NCBI RefSeq assembly: GCF_028583425.1
Contig: NC_072799.1
Location: 93,110,217-93,174,216 of the forward strand
DNA length: 64,000 nt
Direction of reading: 5' to 3'
Source of the DNA: Eublepharis macularius
Taxonomy: Eukaryota; Chordata; Lepidosauria; Squamata; Eublepharidae
Under the pieces are notes generated by a model, which did no database searches, was not told the DNA's origin, and worked only from the letters and a program-made list of their open reading frames with translations. Shown one piece after another: positions 50,674 through 60,914 of the stretch. Position numbers and translations under genes: made by a program. Each line of letters begins with the position of its first letter. Positions within the stretch are counted from its first letter, which is position 1.

Positions 50674-50885
50674 TTGTCGAAGGCTTTCACGGCCGGAGAA
50701 CGATGGCTGTTGTGGGTTTTCCGGGCTGTATTGCCGTGACACTGAGAGATGACACTGGGTGACACTGAGAGATCTCTATCTTTTGGTGCTACACCTCTGA
50801 AGATGCCAGCCACAGCTGCTGGCGAAACGTCAGGAACTACAATGCCAAGACCACGGCAATACAGCCCGGAAAACCCACAACAACC
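50674..50885 (+). mobile_element. Penelope-like mini-copy, family B, inside an LTR
   Basis: A perfect 12-bp target duplication, AAAGTAACTTTA (50662-50673 and 50886-50897), bounds it. The ends are inverted: GGGTTTTCCGGGCTGTATTG near the left and its reverse complement at the right. It has no coding sequence. It carries an intact hammerhead-like core at 50794-50834. Short direct repeats (GACACTGAGAGAT) occur in the middle. Confidence 0.85.
50794..50834 (+). ncRNA. Hammerhead-ribozyme-like motif (Penelope family B)
   Basis: Order: stem I strand CCT, CTGAAGA, an unpaired T, stem II GCCAGC/GCTGGC (six pairs, loop CACAGCT), GAAA, C-G, U, C, stem I strand AGG. All hammerhead invariants are present, and the GAAACGTC block is the classic form with a minimal stem III. 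Predicted cleavage is after C50831. Compared with family A, stems I and II and the pair after GAAA have all changed but still pair. Confidence 0.7.
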
Positions 50886-51303
50886 AAAGTAACTTTAACT
50901 CATACACCTGAGTGATGCAGTGAAGTGCTTGGGGGGAAATACCTGGCAAGGCCTGACAACATGTTTTACAACACTGCCAACTTTTCTACCAGCTTCCTTA
51001 CAGGCAAAAAGGAGAGAGCCTTTTTTGACCTCTGTAAAGGGATCTTGGAATCTGTGTGGACAAAAGCCACATGGGGGCAGTGAAGAGGGAAATTGGAAGA
51101 GATTGGAAAGGCTGGTAGGCTGCAAATCCATAGTAAGCTATCTAACACTGTCAGCAGCCATCTTATCCAGAGAATGGGCTGACAGCAGAATTTTCAGCAG
51201 GGGTGACATTTACAGTGCAGAACTCAGACTTCACAAGACATCTTTTAGATGAAAGATATCTCAATACTGAGAAGGCTTCAACATGAGCAAGTATAGTTGC
51301 TGT

Positions 51304-51419
51304 CAGGGCTTTTTTTCTGGGAAAAGAGGTGGCGGAACTCAGTGGGTTGCCCTCGGAACCTCATTTTCAAGAGGTTCCGGAACTCCGTTCCACCGCGTTC
51401 CTGCTGAAAAAAAGCCCTG
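51304..51419. mobile_element. Short hAT-type MITE, 116 bp
   Basis: Ends CAGGGCTTTTTTTC / GAAAAAAAGCCCTG are flanked by GTTGCTGT and GCTGCTTT (6 of 8 matching). It is an internally deleted member of the 260-bp family at 28246 and 33739, in reverse orientation. Confidence 0.8.
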
Positions 51420-51427
51420 GCTGCTTT

Positions 51428-52285
51428 CATCTTTGGAGAACAGAACTAACTCTGAACATCCAACAATTTTCAAAGGGAACATTGAAGACCAGCTGCAAAA
51501 CTTGTAGCTGTTTGCCTGAATTCCATAACAGCAGTTAGCTAGAAACACTGTTGCAAAATCTGGCAGATACATGGATTATTATGTAAAACTCTTGTATCCT
51601 TTGTGAATTATACGACTTTATCGGTAGGGACTGTGTAAAAACTTCCTTTTCAATTTGAATTAGTTTTTCTTCTTATCCCTCTCCGTTAATTGGGATATTT
51701 TATTTGGATTCCTGATTGGTGGATTTATGTTGATATGCTGGTAGTAAATTTAATTTTGCATTCCGTTAAAATAGCTAATTTTTAATTTAGTGACCTATGC
51801 ATGGAGCAGAATGAATTGATAAAATTCTGAGTTAGCACAGTGGGCTTTTTAACTTCAGGCTGGAAAGCATGCAAGGTCACAATATCCCTCATGTAAAAAC
51901 TCCCTGCAAAGAAAAGATCAGTCCGGGAGAGAGATTCTATCCGAGTCTCTTGCATGCTGCTCTGGTTTAATCAGTGTTAATAATTGTTAGTGTTATCTTT
52001 ATTGAATTGTTAATAGTTATTACATTATTAACAGAAATTATTAATGTAGGAGTATGACATAGTATATGCTGTTCTATACTTCAGCACTCTTCTTCCAACT
52101 TACCACCCCTTTGCACTGCATGTACAGACTATGCTGTATCTGTGAGGTTATTAAACATATTAATTTCACTTAAAGGTAATGAGACATTTTTTTCTTGCCC
52201 TAAGATCTTAGAAGAAAACACTGGTCTAAGGCTCGAACCATATCTGAATCTCCATTTTAATTCTGGCCCATCGTGCTGCTACTTA
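51428..52285. other. Intron, no gene or repeat recognised
   Basis: AT-rich. TAATAGTTATTACATTATTAAC-like short inverted segments near 51990-52040 are consistent with AT-rich drift. Confidence 0.3.
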
Positions 52286-52289
52286 TAAT

Positions 52290-52515
52290 AATAGTAACAT
52301 TTGATTTATATACCGCCCTTCAGGACAACTTAATGGCCACTCAGAGTGGTTTACAAAGTACATTATTATTATTGGTATCCCCACAACAAAACACCCTGTG
52401 AGGTAGGTGGGGCTGAGAGAGCTCCAGAGAGCTGTGACTGACCCAAGGTCACCCAGCTGGCTTCAAGTGGAGGAGTGGGGGTTCAAACCTGATTCTCCAG
52501 ATCAAACTGGTACAT
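52290..52515 (-). mobile_element. tRNA-derived SINE
   Basis: On the minus strand: box B GGTTTGAACCCCCACTCC, body CACAGGGTGTTTTGTTGTGG and tail GTATATAAATCAAATGTTAC. Same family as 33999-35300 and 63815-64000. Confidence 0.85.
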
Positions 52516-52741
52516 CAAACTTGTAGTAAGTTGATAGAAGAGTGCAGAAGTATAGAATAGCATATACCATATCCAACTCCTACATTAATAATTCCTGTTA
52601 ATGTAGTAACTTACCTCCCAGTAGCTGGGTTACCCATATATTGGAATCGTAATACCTGGATGCAATAGGTTCTAATATAAGATTAAGGAGATAAATCACA
52701 AAGATGATTTCTTTGGAATTTTGCAGTATATATGCATTCAT

Positions 52742-52895
52742 ATCCTCTCGTCAGATCTCAGAAGCTAAGCAGGGTTGGCCTTGGTTAGCAATTAGATGAG
52801 AGACTTACAACGAAGACCAGGGCTGCAGAGGCTCTAGCCATGAAAACCATAAGCCAGCTATGACTTGAGGGCACTGTCCATCACATCCATGCTGC
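52742..52895 (+). mobile_element. 5S-rRNA-derived SINE
   Basis: The head CTCGTCAGATCTCAGAAGCT, followed by AAGCAGGGTTGGCCTTGGTT and GATGAGAGAC, closely follows the 5S rRNA internal region (the 5S promoter boxes). The body continues with CGAAGACCAGGGCTGCAGAGG and ends near GCTATGACTTGAGGGCAC. Such SINEs use the type 1 pol III promoter of 5S rRNA. Confidence 0.8.
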
Positions 52896-52944
52896 ACCGT
52901 AATGCAAAAGCTGTGGGAAAGAATTAGTTGTGGTGTGTGTAAAG

Positions 52945-53240
52945 TGCCTGTCACATTGCAGCTGACTTACGGTAACCCCATAGGGTTTTCAAGGCAGGAG
53001 ACACAGAAGTGATACCCATGTTTGCCTGAGATGCTATTTTATTGGTTTTACCTATTGTACCTTATTTATGATTGTAACCTGCCCTGAGCCTGCTTTGCGG
53101 GGAGGGAAGGCTAAAATCCAACAAATAAATAAAGTGTTTGGCCATTGCCTGCTTCTGTGTAGCAACCCTACACTTCTTTGATAGTCTACCGTCCGAGTAC
53201 TGACTAGGGACAATCTTGCTTAGCTCCCAAGACTTGATGG
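52945..53240 (-). mobile_element. 5S-rRNA-derived SINE with an L2 tail inserted
   Basis: On the minus strand the 5S-like head is at 53170-53240 (AAGCAAGATTGTCCCTAGTC, then AGACTATCAAAG). The body resumes at 52945-53010 (TGAAAACCCTATGGGGTTAC). Between them, about 53010-53125, sits a plus-strand L2-type tail (ACCTGCCCTGAGCCTGC and AATAAATAAA), flanked by AAGTG. It stands tail to tail with the copy at 52742. Confidence 0.7.
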
Positions 53241-53249
53241 GGTTGGGCT

Positions 53250-54360
53250 AGGCCAGGCCATGGTGTATTCCCTTCCCCACCCCGTGGAGAGTGGCCCATT
53301 AGAGCAAATGGGGCTGCCCCACCAGGTTCAGCCTTTCCGAAGTCACTGCCAGTCCAGTGGGTTGCAGCCTGTCCACTTCTTCCATAGTGAGGCTCAGTCT
53401 TGTGTTCTGAATGGGGGAAAGCTGTGGAAAGCCATCAGGAGAACACATGATGTGTAGGCTCAGTTCTGCAAAACGGAACAGGTGCAAATTGATTAAATAC
53501 AAATAAAGAGTTTAAAAGTTGACTCCGGTTATTGCATCTTGCAGACAGCTTGCAAGCCGAACTGTCTGGGTGACTGAACATGGCTTTAGTCTCATTTCCA
53601 TGTTTTAAACTATAAGGTCTACCTGAAGATTAATATTTTTTCATTGTAACATTTTTCTTTTACTTTCTGATCATTTATATTTTATAAAAAACTTGTTATG
53701 TATTCCTTTACTTTAGTGAGCATGCATTTTAAATACGCATCTCTTCAAAAGGCCAAACAAGGCAGTGGTTTGCCGAGGAGCGCATGTGCCTCACCTCATC
53801 TGCTCAGAAACCTGTGCTGAGTGTAGAGAGCAGAAAGAGCACTGAAGGTCTCGTGGGTATACACAGAAAGGCCTGCCTGTTCTAGGCCTTTATTCGTTCC
53901 CCACATTGTTGCAGAATATATTCCAGATCCTTTAATCCACTCTGGAGTTTTGCAGGAGCAGAATAGATTAATTTTGCTTTCTGCCAAATCTTTTTGAAAA
54001 AGACACCTACTGGTTCCACACATTTAGCTAGTAGTGAAATGAAAAACATTTTATGCTTACAATATCCTTAATATTAATATCCACCACCACCCCAACAAAA
54101 TACCTCATTTTTATTCACATAAATGTAGTAGATGCCTATTTTATTTCCATTTGAAGATGTTATTTCAAATATAATTAAATGGAATTTTAGAAAGCAACAT
54201 GACTGAAGCCAAAAATAGTTTTTGGCACTATTGTGCACATGCTTGCCAACTTAGGCAGTGAGTTCACACAACAGGTTTCTACTTGTGCAAAATATTAAAC
54301 CAAATACTAGCAGAAGCAGAAGGATGTATGCGGATTTTGTGATGCTTCCTTATACAGCTT
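53250..54360. other. Intron, no gene or repeat recognised
   Basis: Apparently unique sequence without coding potential or clear repeat ends. Confidence 0.35.
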
Positions 54361-54368
54361 GGTAGAAG

Positions 54369-54712
54369 CAGGGGCGGCACAAGGGTTTTCGGTGCTCGCG
54401 GCCGACTGGCCGGGTGCCCCCCCCGCGTGCAAGCGCACACGATGATGTCACATGCGACATCATCATGGGAGCGCGCGCCCCGCCACCGGCCCAATCGTTC
54501 TCCTGCTTGGTTGCCTGCGCCACCGCAGATGCCTGCCCGTGGCGGCTGTGCCCAGCTGGGGGTGTGTGCTGGTGGCGGCGCGGGGTGGGAGGGATAGGAG
54601 GCTGCAGCTCTGTGACGTGCGCCCCTGCCCCCCACGCCTCCTCTGGCGCTCCCTCTGGCACCCCGCACCTGAGGCCACCGCCTACCTGGCCTCAATGGGC
54701 ATGCCGGCCCTG
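54369..54712. mobile_element. hAT-type MITE, GC-rich, 344 bp
   Basis: A perfect 8-bp duplication, GGTAGAAG (54361-54368 and 54713-54720), flanks ends CAGGGGCGGC and GCCGGCCCTG. The interior is GC-rich with a foldback GATGATGTCAC...GACATCATC. The end type is shared with 25130-26790. The minus-strand 153-codon frame through it is a composition artefact. Confidence 0.9.
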
Positions 54713-54794
54713 GGTAGAAGACATGTAAATCTACTTTCATGAGAGCAGAAGATACTTTTCACATTAGAGGGGGATTTTTGGGTCAACCCAAAGA

Positions 54795-55125
54795 TAAGAA
54801 CATAAGAACATAAGAACATAAGCAAAGCCATGTTGGATCAGGCCAGTGGCCCATCCAGTCCAACATTCTGTCACACACAGTGGCTAGAAATCCAGTGCCA
54901 TCTAAAGGACTGTCAGTGAGGCCAGGACACCAGAAGCCCTCCCACTGCCTTCCTTCCAGCACCAAGACAACAGAGCACCACCTCCCCACAAAGAGAATAC
55001 CATCTATCTCCTGTGGCTAATAGCCACTGATGGACCTCTGCTCCATATATTTGTCCAGTCCCCTCTTGAAGCTGGCAATGCTTGTAGCTGCCACCACCTC
55101 CTGTGGTGATATTTCCATTATCATT
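54795..55125 (-). mobile_element. CR1-like LINE 3' fragment with (TTCTTATG)-type end
   Basis: On the minus strand it ends in tandem TTATGTTC units (54795-54821 on the plus strand: AAGAACATAAGAACATAAG). Upstream is GGGCCACTGGCCTGATCC and the non-coding 3' region of a CR1-group element abundant in reptiles. No RT domain remains. The right side passes into a tetranucleotide repeat. Confidence 0.75.
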
Positions 55126-55133
55126 GATTTACA

Positions 55134-55134
55134 G

Positions 55135-55191
<57 letters not shown>
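55134..55191. repeat. (AATC)n microsatellite
   Basis: About 14 uninterrupted AATC units. Confidence 0.97.
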
Positions 55192-55199
55192 GGGTTTAT

Positions 55200-57110
55200 T
55201 ACGGTCACAAGACCAGCCAAGTAAAATACAGATAATTTACATAATTCTGTTGATTTATCTAAAAATGAGTCACATGAACTGTATATTAAGAACGACTCCC
55301 CACCGCATGGAACGTTTCCTCTTTTTTTCCTGGTTCTGTAGATTCCAAAGGAGATACTTAAGAAGGCCTCAGTCAATTTCATGCCAGGCTCCTTGGCTCT
55401 ACTTCTCTGTCCTAATACACACAGAGCACTCGTCCACTCTATTGAAGATGAAATTGACCAAAGCTTTCGGTAGTTAAGAAAGCCTTTGTCAGATTCTTCT
55501 TCAGTATGCTGGATGAACGTTTTTATTGTATTGGTTTGAAAGAGCACAGCTCCATGTAGAGGAAGCTGAAATGAAATTGACAAGGTTTTATTGACCACAG
55601 AGGTGCATACTTGACATTATACACACAGAACAACAGGAAAGAAAATGCTGGCCTCGTTTTATCTTCTCCAAGGCATCCAGGATGCTGAGTTCATCCCAGT
55701 GGCGGGCCAGAGACCTTGAAGCAAATGAGGGAGGCAGGGAAATCTGTTCTAGGGTTCCTCATCTTCTCTGACCATTCAGTATGAAACATACTGCGTCTTT
55801 TGAGAACTAGACGATTTTAGGTATAAGGTAATGGTTGATATGTGATGGGCTAGGAAAAATGGAAGTCATTTCCAAGGGGTTTCTAGTCAGGTGGAGGGGT
55901 ATGTGTGAAAAATCCTTTAATAAAAGAATTGAAATAAACCCCTAATGCAAAAAAACCCCCTCTGAATAATGAGTGAAACAAGGAATGCAACAAGATTTGA
56001 GTGTTTGGTTAAAATCACTCCCTTAAATATACAAATACACGATACAGTTTTTCTCCTTTTCCTTCTTATAAACAAAATCTAAAATATTTTCAGAAGAAAT
56101 TGACGGTCAATAGAAATATTTAACCACAGAAGCAATATATAAACCTCTTACTTGAATTCAGCAATGTCCATTTACAAAGAGTAATGAATTTCTAACTTAA
56201 ATTGGGCAACAATTTCAGTACCTGCTGTGAGTGTTCTGAAACCCAGAGGCCAACTGTGCTTATTAATATTGCATTGTTTATTAGAAAGTAACTTGATGAT
56301 TTTTTTACATGCTAAAGGCCAAGGTTATGTCCCGCAGAGAGTCTAATGGTATATTTTCCTGTGCAAAATGTATTGGCCTAATTATTTTTTCAGCTATGTG
56401 ATGGAAATCCATATGACTGCATGTCTTACAGTTAATGTGGCTCCATACTTTATATTTGCATATTTGTTTTCTTCAAAACATCATATTTTATATGAAAGCG
56501 TTTTTCTTATAGAACTCCACTATCGCTAAATTTTAACATGGGGAACAAAAAAAAAAGCCATCAGACCAAAATAAAAAAATTAAAAATATATGATTTGTCA
56601 TAAGCAAATATTTATGCACAAGTAGTAGATGCATAAAAAAATTTATCCGGCCTAAATAAATGTGTGCACAAGTAGATGCATAAATAAATTAAAAAATGCA
56701 TACTGGTTACTGGTAATTTTGCCTTGTGTACAGTCATTGATGTTGATTAGATTTACTCCTAATTGGCAATGGTACTCAGAATACACAGAGGTAATTGTAT
56801 TACGTGTGCATCATGACTACGTGTGGCTTGGATTTCCCGTTCAGGACTGGACTCTGAGGGTGTGGGGGGGGTTTTGTGCAATAGATTAGGAATGCCTGGT
56901 CAGAGTTGGAATTCGCTGCTCAGCTAGGGCAAGACCGCCAAGTGCTGCGAACGGACCAGGCTCCCTCTCATTCAAACATAAACCTGCTTTAAAAGGCCAG
57001 CAGCCCTCTTAGAGGAGGAACTGACGTGTGTGTGTGTGCATTGTGCTCAGCACACTGGGCTTGACTTCTCTTTTCCAGCCTAAACAGATGGCAGTAGGGG
57101 TGTGCCAAAA
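55200..57110. other. Intron, no gene or repeat recognised
   Basis: About 1.9 kb of mostly AT-rich sequence. A direct repeat of a GTAGATGCATAAA(T/A)AAA segment lies near 56625-56690. No coding potential. Confidence 0.35.
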
Positions 57111-57175
57111 ATGGTAAATTTGATGGTTGTTGTGGGTTTTCCGGGCTGTATGGCCGTGGTCTTGGCATTGTAGTT

Positions 57176-57216
57176 CCTGACGTTTCGCCAGCAGCTGTGG
57201 CTGGCATCTTCAGAGG
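57176..57216 (-). ncRNA. Hammerhead-ribozyme-like motif (Penelope family B)
   Basis: Same layout as 50794-50834 on the minus strand: CCT, CTGAAGA, T, GCCAGC/GCTGGC, GAAA, C-G, U, C, AGG. All core positions intact. Confidence 0.68.
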
Positions 57217-57628
57217 TGTAGCACAGTATCTTATTCCAGGACACCAAAATACTGGACAACACTTCCAACTACTTTGTCAGACTGCACAGGGAAGCCATTG
57301 AAATTCACAAGAATAAGCAAAACTTCAACAGGAAAGAAGAAACCTTAAGAATGAACAGAGCATGGTTTCCAGTTCTGAAAAACACCAGGCTAACAAAACA
57401 CTCTATACCCGACAATAGCCCTGCAGAGAAGATTAGCACATCAAGTACCAATCCATATGCAAAAGAACCTCCTCAGGATACAGTGAAGCCTCCCGCCATT
57501 AGCATTCCACACCCTGGGAAACTCTCACAGGATGACTCAGCTCAGTCCCACCCCTCCTGAGTAGATACAAATGACCTACATCTTTTCCACACTGTGACAC
57601 TGAGAGAACTTTGTCTTTTGGTGCTACA

Positions 57629-57669
57629 CCTCTGAAGAGGCCAGCCACAGCTGCTGGCGAAATGTCAGG
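57629..57669 (+). ncRNA. Hammerhead-ribozyme-like motif, one core pair weakened
   Basis: As at 50794-50834, but the pair after GAAA is U-G instead of C-G (GAAATGTC), and the unpaired base after CTGAAGA is G. Stem II GCCAGC/GCTGGC and stem I CCT/AGG are intact. Confidence 0.6.
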
Positions 57670-58939
57670 AACTACAATGCCAAGACCACGGCAATACAGC
57701 CCGGAAAACTCACAACAACCATCATTCTCCGGCCGTGAAAGCCTTCAACAATACATGGTAAATTTGATTTGGTAATACCAAATGAGAAAAAAATTGGTAA
57801 GCCCTGAATACTGAATTGATTCTTCAGTTAGGTTTGGTAATACAATGTGAAATTCACTATTGTTTCCTATGAGAAACCCAACTCTGGGCTATCTGGTGGC
57901 TGTTGTGCGTATGAGTTTTTGAACAAACTTCACCACATTTGCATGGAACCTACTCCTAACTGTCCTCCAAAGCCCCCTCCCCCCAGGTGTTATAAAGATT
58001 GAACCCCATGGGCCAAACTTATAGCACCCCCCAGGGCTTTTTTTCTGGGAAAAGAGGTGGTGGAACTCTCTATTATCACATGTGTGCGTGCAAAGCGCAT
58101 GTGCGTACTCCCAAAAATGTGTGATGACGTCACTCCCAGCAGTGATGTCGCTTCCTGGAACCCAGCACAATGCATTACGACAAGATAAATGTTAGTAAGC
58201 TTGGAAAATTACATTATTATGAGAGGGTTTTTTTCCTTTCTATATCCTTTACAAAAAGTGAAATCTTCCATTCCCTTTCCCAAACATTTCATTTCTTTGG
58301 AATCATATTTTAAAATATGCTAGAAGGATGTCACCTCTAAAAAATCCAAAACCCATCTCACAAATCTAAATTCTAACAGATTCCCTCTGCCAGGGTAGGA
58401 AAAAAAATTCCAAAATTCTTTCTCAAAATTCCACAGAGTCTGAAATTCCTAATCTAATGAATATTGAATTTTCAAATTTTCAGGGAGGGTTTTGCTTTAC
58501 TGGAGCAAATCGAAATTAGATACTCAACTTTAGCTGCATTAGATTTATACTTAGTTTAAAATGGCTTTTTTTTGTTGCCTGCCAACTCTACCTTACCAAT
58601 GGCTAAGCCATTGTGACATTGTGAAATGCTCATAAATATTCCAGTGTCCTAGGCAAACAATATTCATAAAAACTTCCTTAACACCCATATGTCCACTGCA
58701 ATTTCAGTTATATTAATCCGCTGAGGGTGGGGAGAACCATTTGAGTTACAGCTATTAAGACATAAGCACACCTGTATGCTGTTGAATATATTTTTGAAAG
58801 CCTTCTGTGACTTGGACACAGCTATCAGTTCCTAGCAGAAAACTGGAATAACCATAACTGCTATTTTAACTGATACAAATAACCATAACTGATATATTTA
58901 CCTAACACAGAACCAATCTGCATTCAAAAGCTGTAGGAA

Positions 58940-59343
58940 TCATAACAATGTCAACTTCAGACAACAAAAGAATGAAAGCAACACACACACATACATGCAC
59001 AGCCCCACCCACCCCCATGAAAAGAAAACAGAATGATTTCAAAGCAGCACACACACACAGCCCCATGAAAAGAAAGCAGAATGAACTGAAAGCATCATAC
59101 ATACACACAGCCCCACCCACCCACTCACCAATGAAAATATAACAGAATGAACTCAAAGCAGCACACACATACACAGAAACCCCTGAATGAAATGAAATCA
59201 GAATGAACTTAAAGCAGCTTAGACTCCTCTGGAGAGCCGGCCCCAGCAGCTCTACTTGCACTCTCTCTCACTCATGAATGGGAAAAAAAGCAGAATGAGC
59301 TCAAAGCAGCTAAACCTCCTCTGCAGAGCTCGTGCCGGGCCCC

Positions 59344-59408
<65 letters not shown>

Positions 59409-59580
59409 GAATGAAAAAAAGTAGAATGAACTCAAAGCAGCTAAGCCTCCTCTGCAGAGCCAGCGCCAGGCCTGAGCAGTGGCTGCTTGCACGCTCGCTC
59501 GCTCGCTCGCTCACACTCACTTACTCACTCAAGAAAGCAGAACGAACTCAAAGCAGCTAAACCTCCTCTGCAGAGCCCAC
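58940..59580. repeat. Degenerate tandem repeat with CA and TC microsatellites
   Basis: Seven or eight units contain AGAATGAACTCAAAGCAGC (or a close variant) near 59025, 59080, 59145, 59205, 59295, 59425 and 59540. Early units are followed by CACACACA-type DNA and CAGCCCCACCC; later ones by TAAACCTCCTCTGCAGAGC. Unit length varies from about 55 to 130 bp because microsatellites have grown inside some of them. Confidence 0.75.
59345..59406. repeat. (TC)n microsatellite
   Basis: About 30 uninterrupted TC units, grown inside one unit of the tandem repeat around it. Confidence 0.97.
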
Positions 59581-60479
59581 AGGGCCGAAAAAGGAAGGAA
59601 TCACGAGGGCAGATTCTAGAGCTGCTGGAATGCTGTTCCAGAGCATTCCCCCTCAAAAAAAGCCCTGCCCCCCCCCCAAGGTGCCTCAAGCCACTCCATT
59701 ATTCCCTAAGGGGAAAACTCTCTTGGGACTGAGGGTGGCATTTGGCAAGCAAAATACACCAAATTTGCAGGGGATCTGCTGCTGACTGTCCTCTAATGAG
59801 CTTCTGAGTTTCAGGAAGATTGGACTCCTGTGTCCCATTCTGAGGGCCCTTGAACAAGGTGCCCCCGGCTACTCCATTTGTTCCTATTGTGGGGAGGGTG
59901 GAGTCCAAGCTGCAGAAATACATGAGGAAACACATGGAGCCAGGTTGCCATGGCCAAAGGCAGACTCCCAAATGCAAGCTCCACTCACAGAAAGTCCGAC
60001 AGAACCAAACAGACGCCCCCCTCCCCCAATGTCCCTGAACAAGCTGCCCACAGCCACTCTCCATGCTTCCCAATGATGGGAAATTTTCCAAGCTGGTCCT
60101 CAGGGCACACACACAGGGCAAGGATGCCACAGCTGAGGTGTGCTCCCAAATGCAAGCTCATCCTGGGGAAGCCCAACAGAACCAAACTGATTCGCCCCCA
60201 AACCCCAGCCCCCCAAAGCAAGCTGCCCGGCCACTCTCTGTTGTTCCCTTTGAGGACCAACATCACACCCAGGAAACACATCCACTCCACCCTAACGGAA
60301 CTGAAGCAAGGGACACTCTTGCAATTTAGCCCCACAGAACCAGTGTCATTCACAGCAGCCACAATACAAAGGGAAACCCCACCACAATAAGACTGACGTC
60401 AGATATCAGTGTAACATACTTTATAAGTGCTTACTGAAAGTACTTGGTGCAGAATTCACAGGATACTAATGGTTATAAC

Positions 60480-60914
60480 CAGGGGTCAATTCGTAGAAAA
60501 AGAGTGGGAGGATCTCATTAGCACAGCTCATTAGCATATGTCACGCCCCTTGACATCACCGGAAGTGTGTCATAAGCATCATTGATTTGCATATACCATA
60601 CCCCCTGACAGCACCGATCCTAGCTGTTTTGGACCCCATCCTGGCCATTCAGGGCTGAAATTGGGCCCAAAATGGCAAAAAGGGGCTGAAAATGGCTGAA
60701 AAGGGGCCCCAAATGGTCAGGATCGGGCCGCTGCTGAGTGGGAGAGTGATCTACCTGCTGTCAGAGGCCCGATCTGGGCTGTTTCTGCCCCAATCCAGGC
60801 TGAAACGGGCCCAAAATGGCCGAGAGTCAGGTGGGCGGGGCCACCTGACATGTGACCTCTTTGGGGACCTACTGGAACTGCGTTCCTGCACATTCCCCCT
60901 CAAAATGGGCCCTG
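60480..60914. mobile_element. hAT-type non-autonomous element, 435 bp
   Basis: A perfect 8-bp duplication, GTTATAAC (60472-60479 and 60915-60922), flanks ends CAGGGGTCAA and TGGGCCCTG. The right subterminal ACATTCCCCCTCAAAA resembles the right end of 58032-59667. The interior has repeated GGGCCCAAAATGGC segments. It sits inside the 180-bp tandem array. Confidence 0.88.

Larger units (their letters stand above)
50264..50958 (+). mobile_element. Solo LTR interrupted by a Penelope-like element
   Basis: It starts TGTCAGATACG and ends GGCCTGACA, with a perfect 5-bp duplication ACATG (50259-50263 and 50959-50963). It is related to, but diverged from, the LTR-1 copies at 5610 and 43501. Right after its AATAAA signal it is broken by a 212-bp insertion plus a 12-bp duplication, so the native LTR is about 471 bp. 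Confidence 0.88.
57125..57754 (+). mobile_element. Penelope-like element, family B, with ORF remnant
   Basis: A perfect 14-bp target duplication, ATGGTAAATTTGAT (57111-57124 and 57755-57768), bounds it. The terminal repeats are inverted (GGTTTTCCGGGCTGTATGGC at left, the complement at right). Between them, about 57240-57560 encodes the C-terminal tail of the Penelope endonuclease protein (LHREAIEIHKNKQNFNRKEE, then WFPVLKNTRL) ending at a stop at 57558-57560. The RT and the GIY-YIG core are missing. Each end carries a hammerhead-like motif. Confidence 0.88.
58032..59667. mobile_element. Probable hAT-type element, 1.6 kb, non-coding
   Basis: The left end CAGGGCTTTTTTTCTGGG and right end AAAAAAAGCCCTG match the hAT MITE family at 28246 and 33739. 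The flanks GCACCCCC and CCCCCCCC match at 6 of 8 positions, but both are C-rich, so this is weak support. The left interior (TGTGATGACGTCACTCCC) and right interior (GGAATGCTGTTCCAGAGC) are family-like. Most of the interior is AT-rich DNA and a degenerate tandem repeat. It could instead be two separate ends. Confidence 0.55.

Noticed and set aside
51990..52040. Short inverted AT-rich segments as a possible MITE
   Set aside because: Too short and too AT-rich; no target duplication found.
55134..55191. Possible CRISPR-like or structured tandem array
   Set aside because: A plain tetranucleotide microsatellite with no spacers; the genome is eukaryotic.
59272..59520. 82-codon minus-strand frame with Arg-Glu repeats
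   Set aside because: It is the translation of the (TC)n microsatellite.
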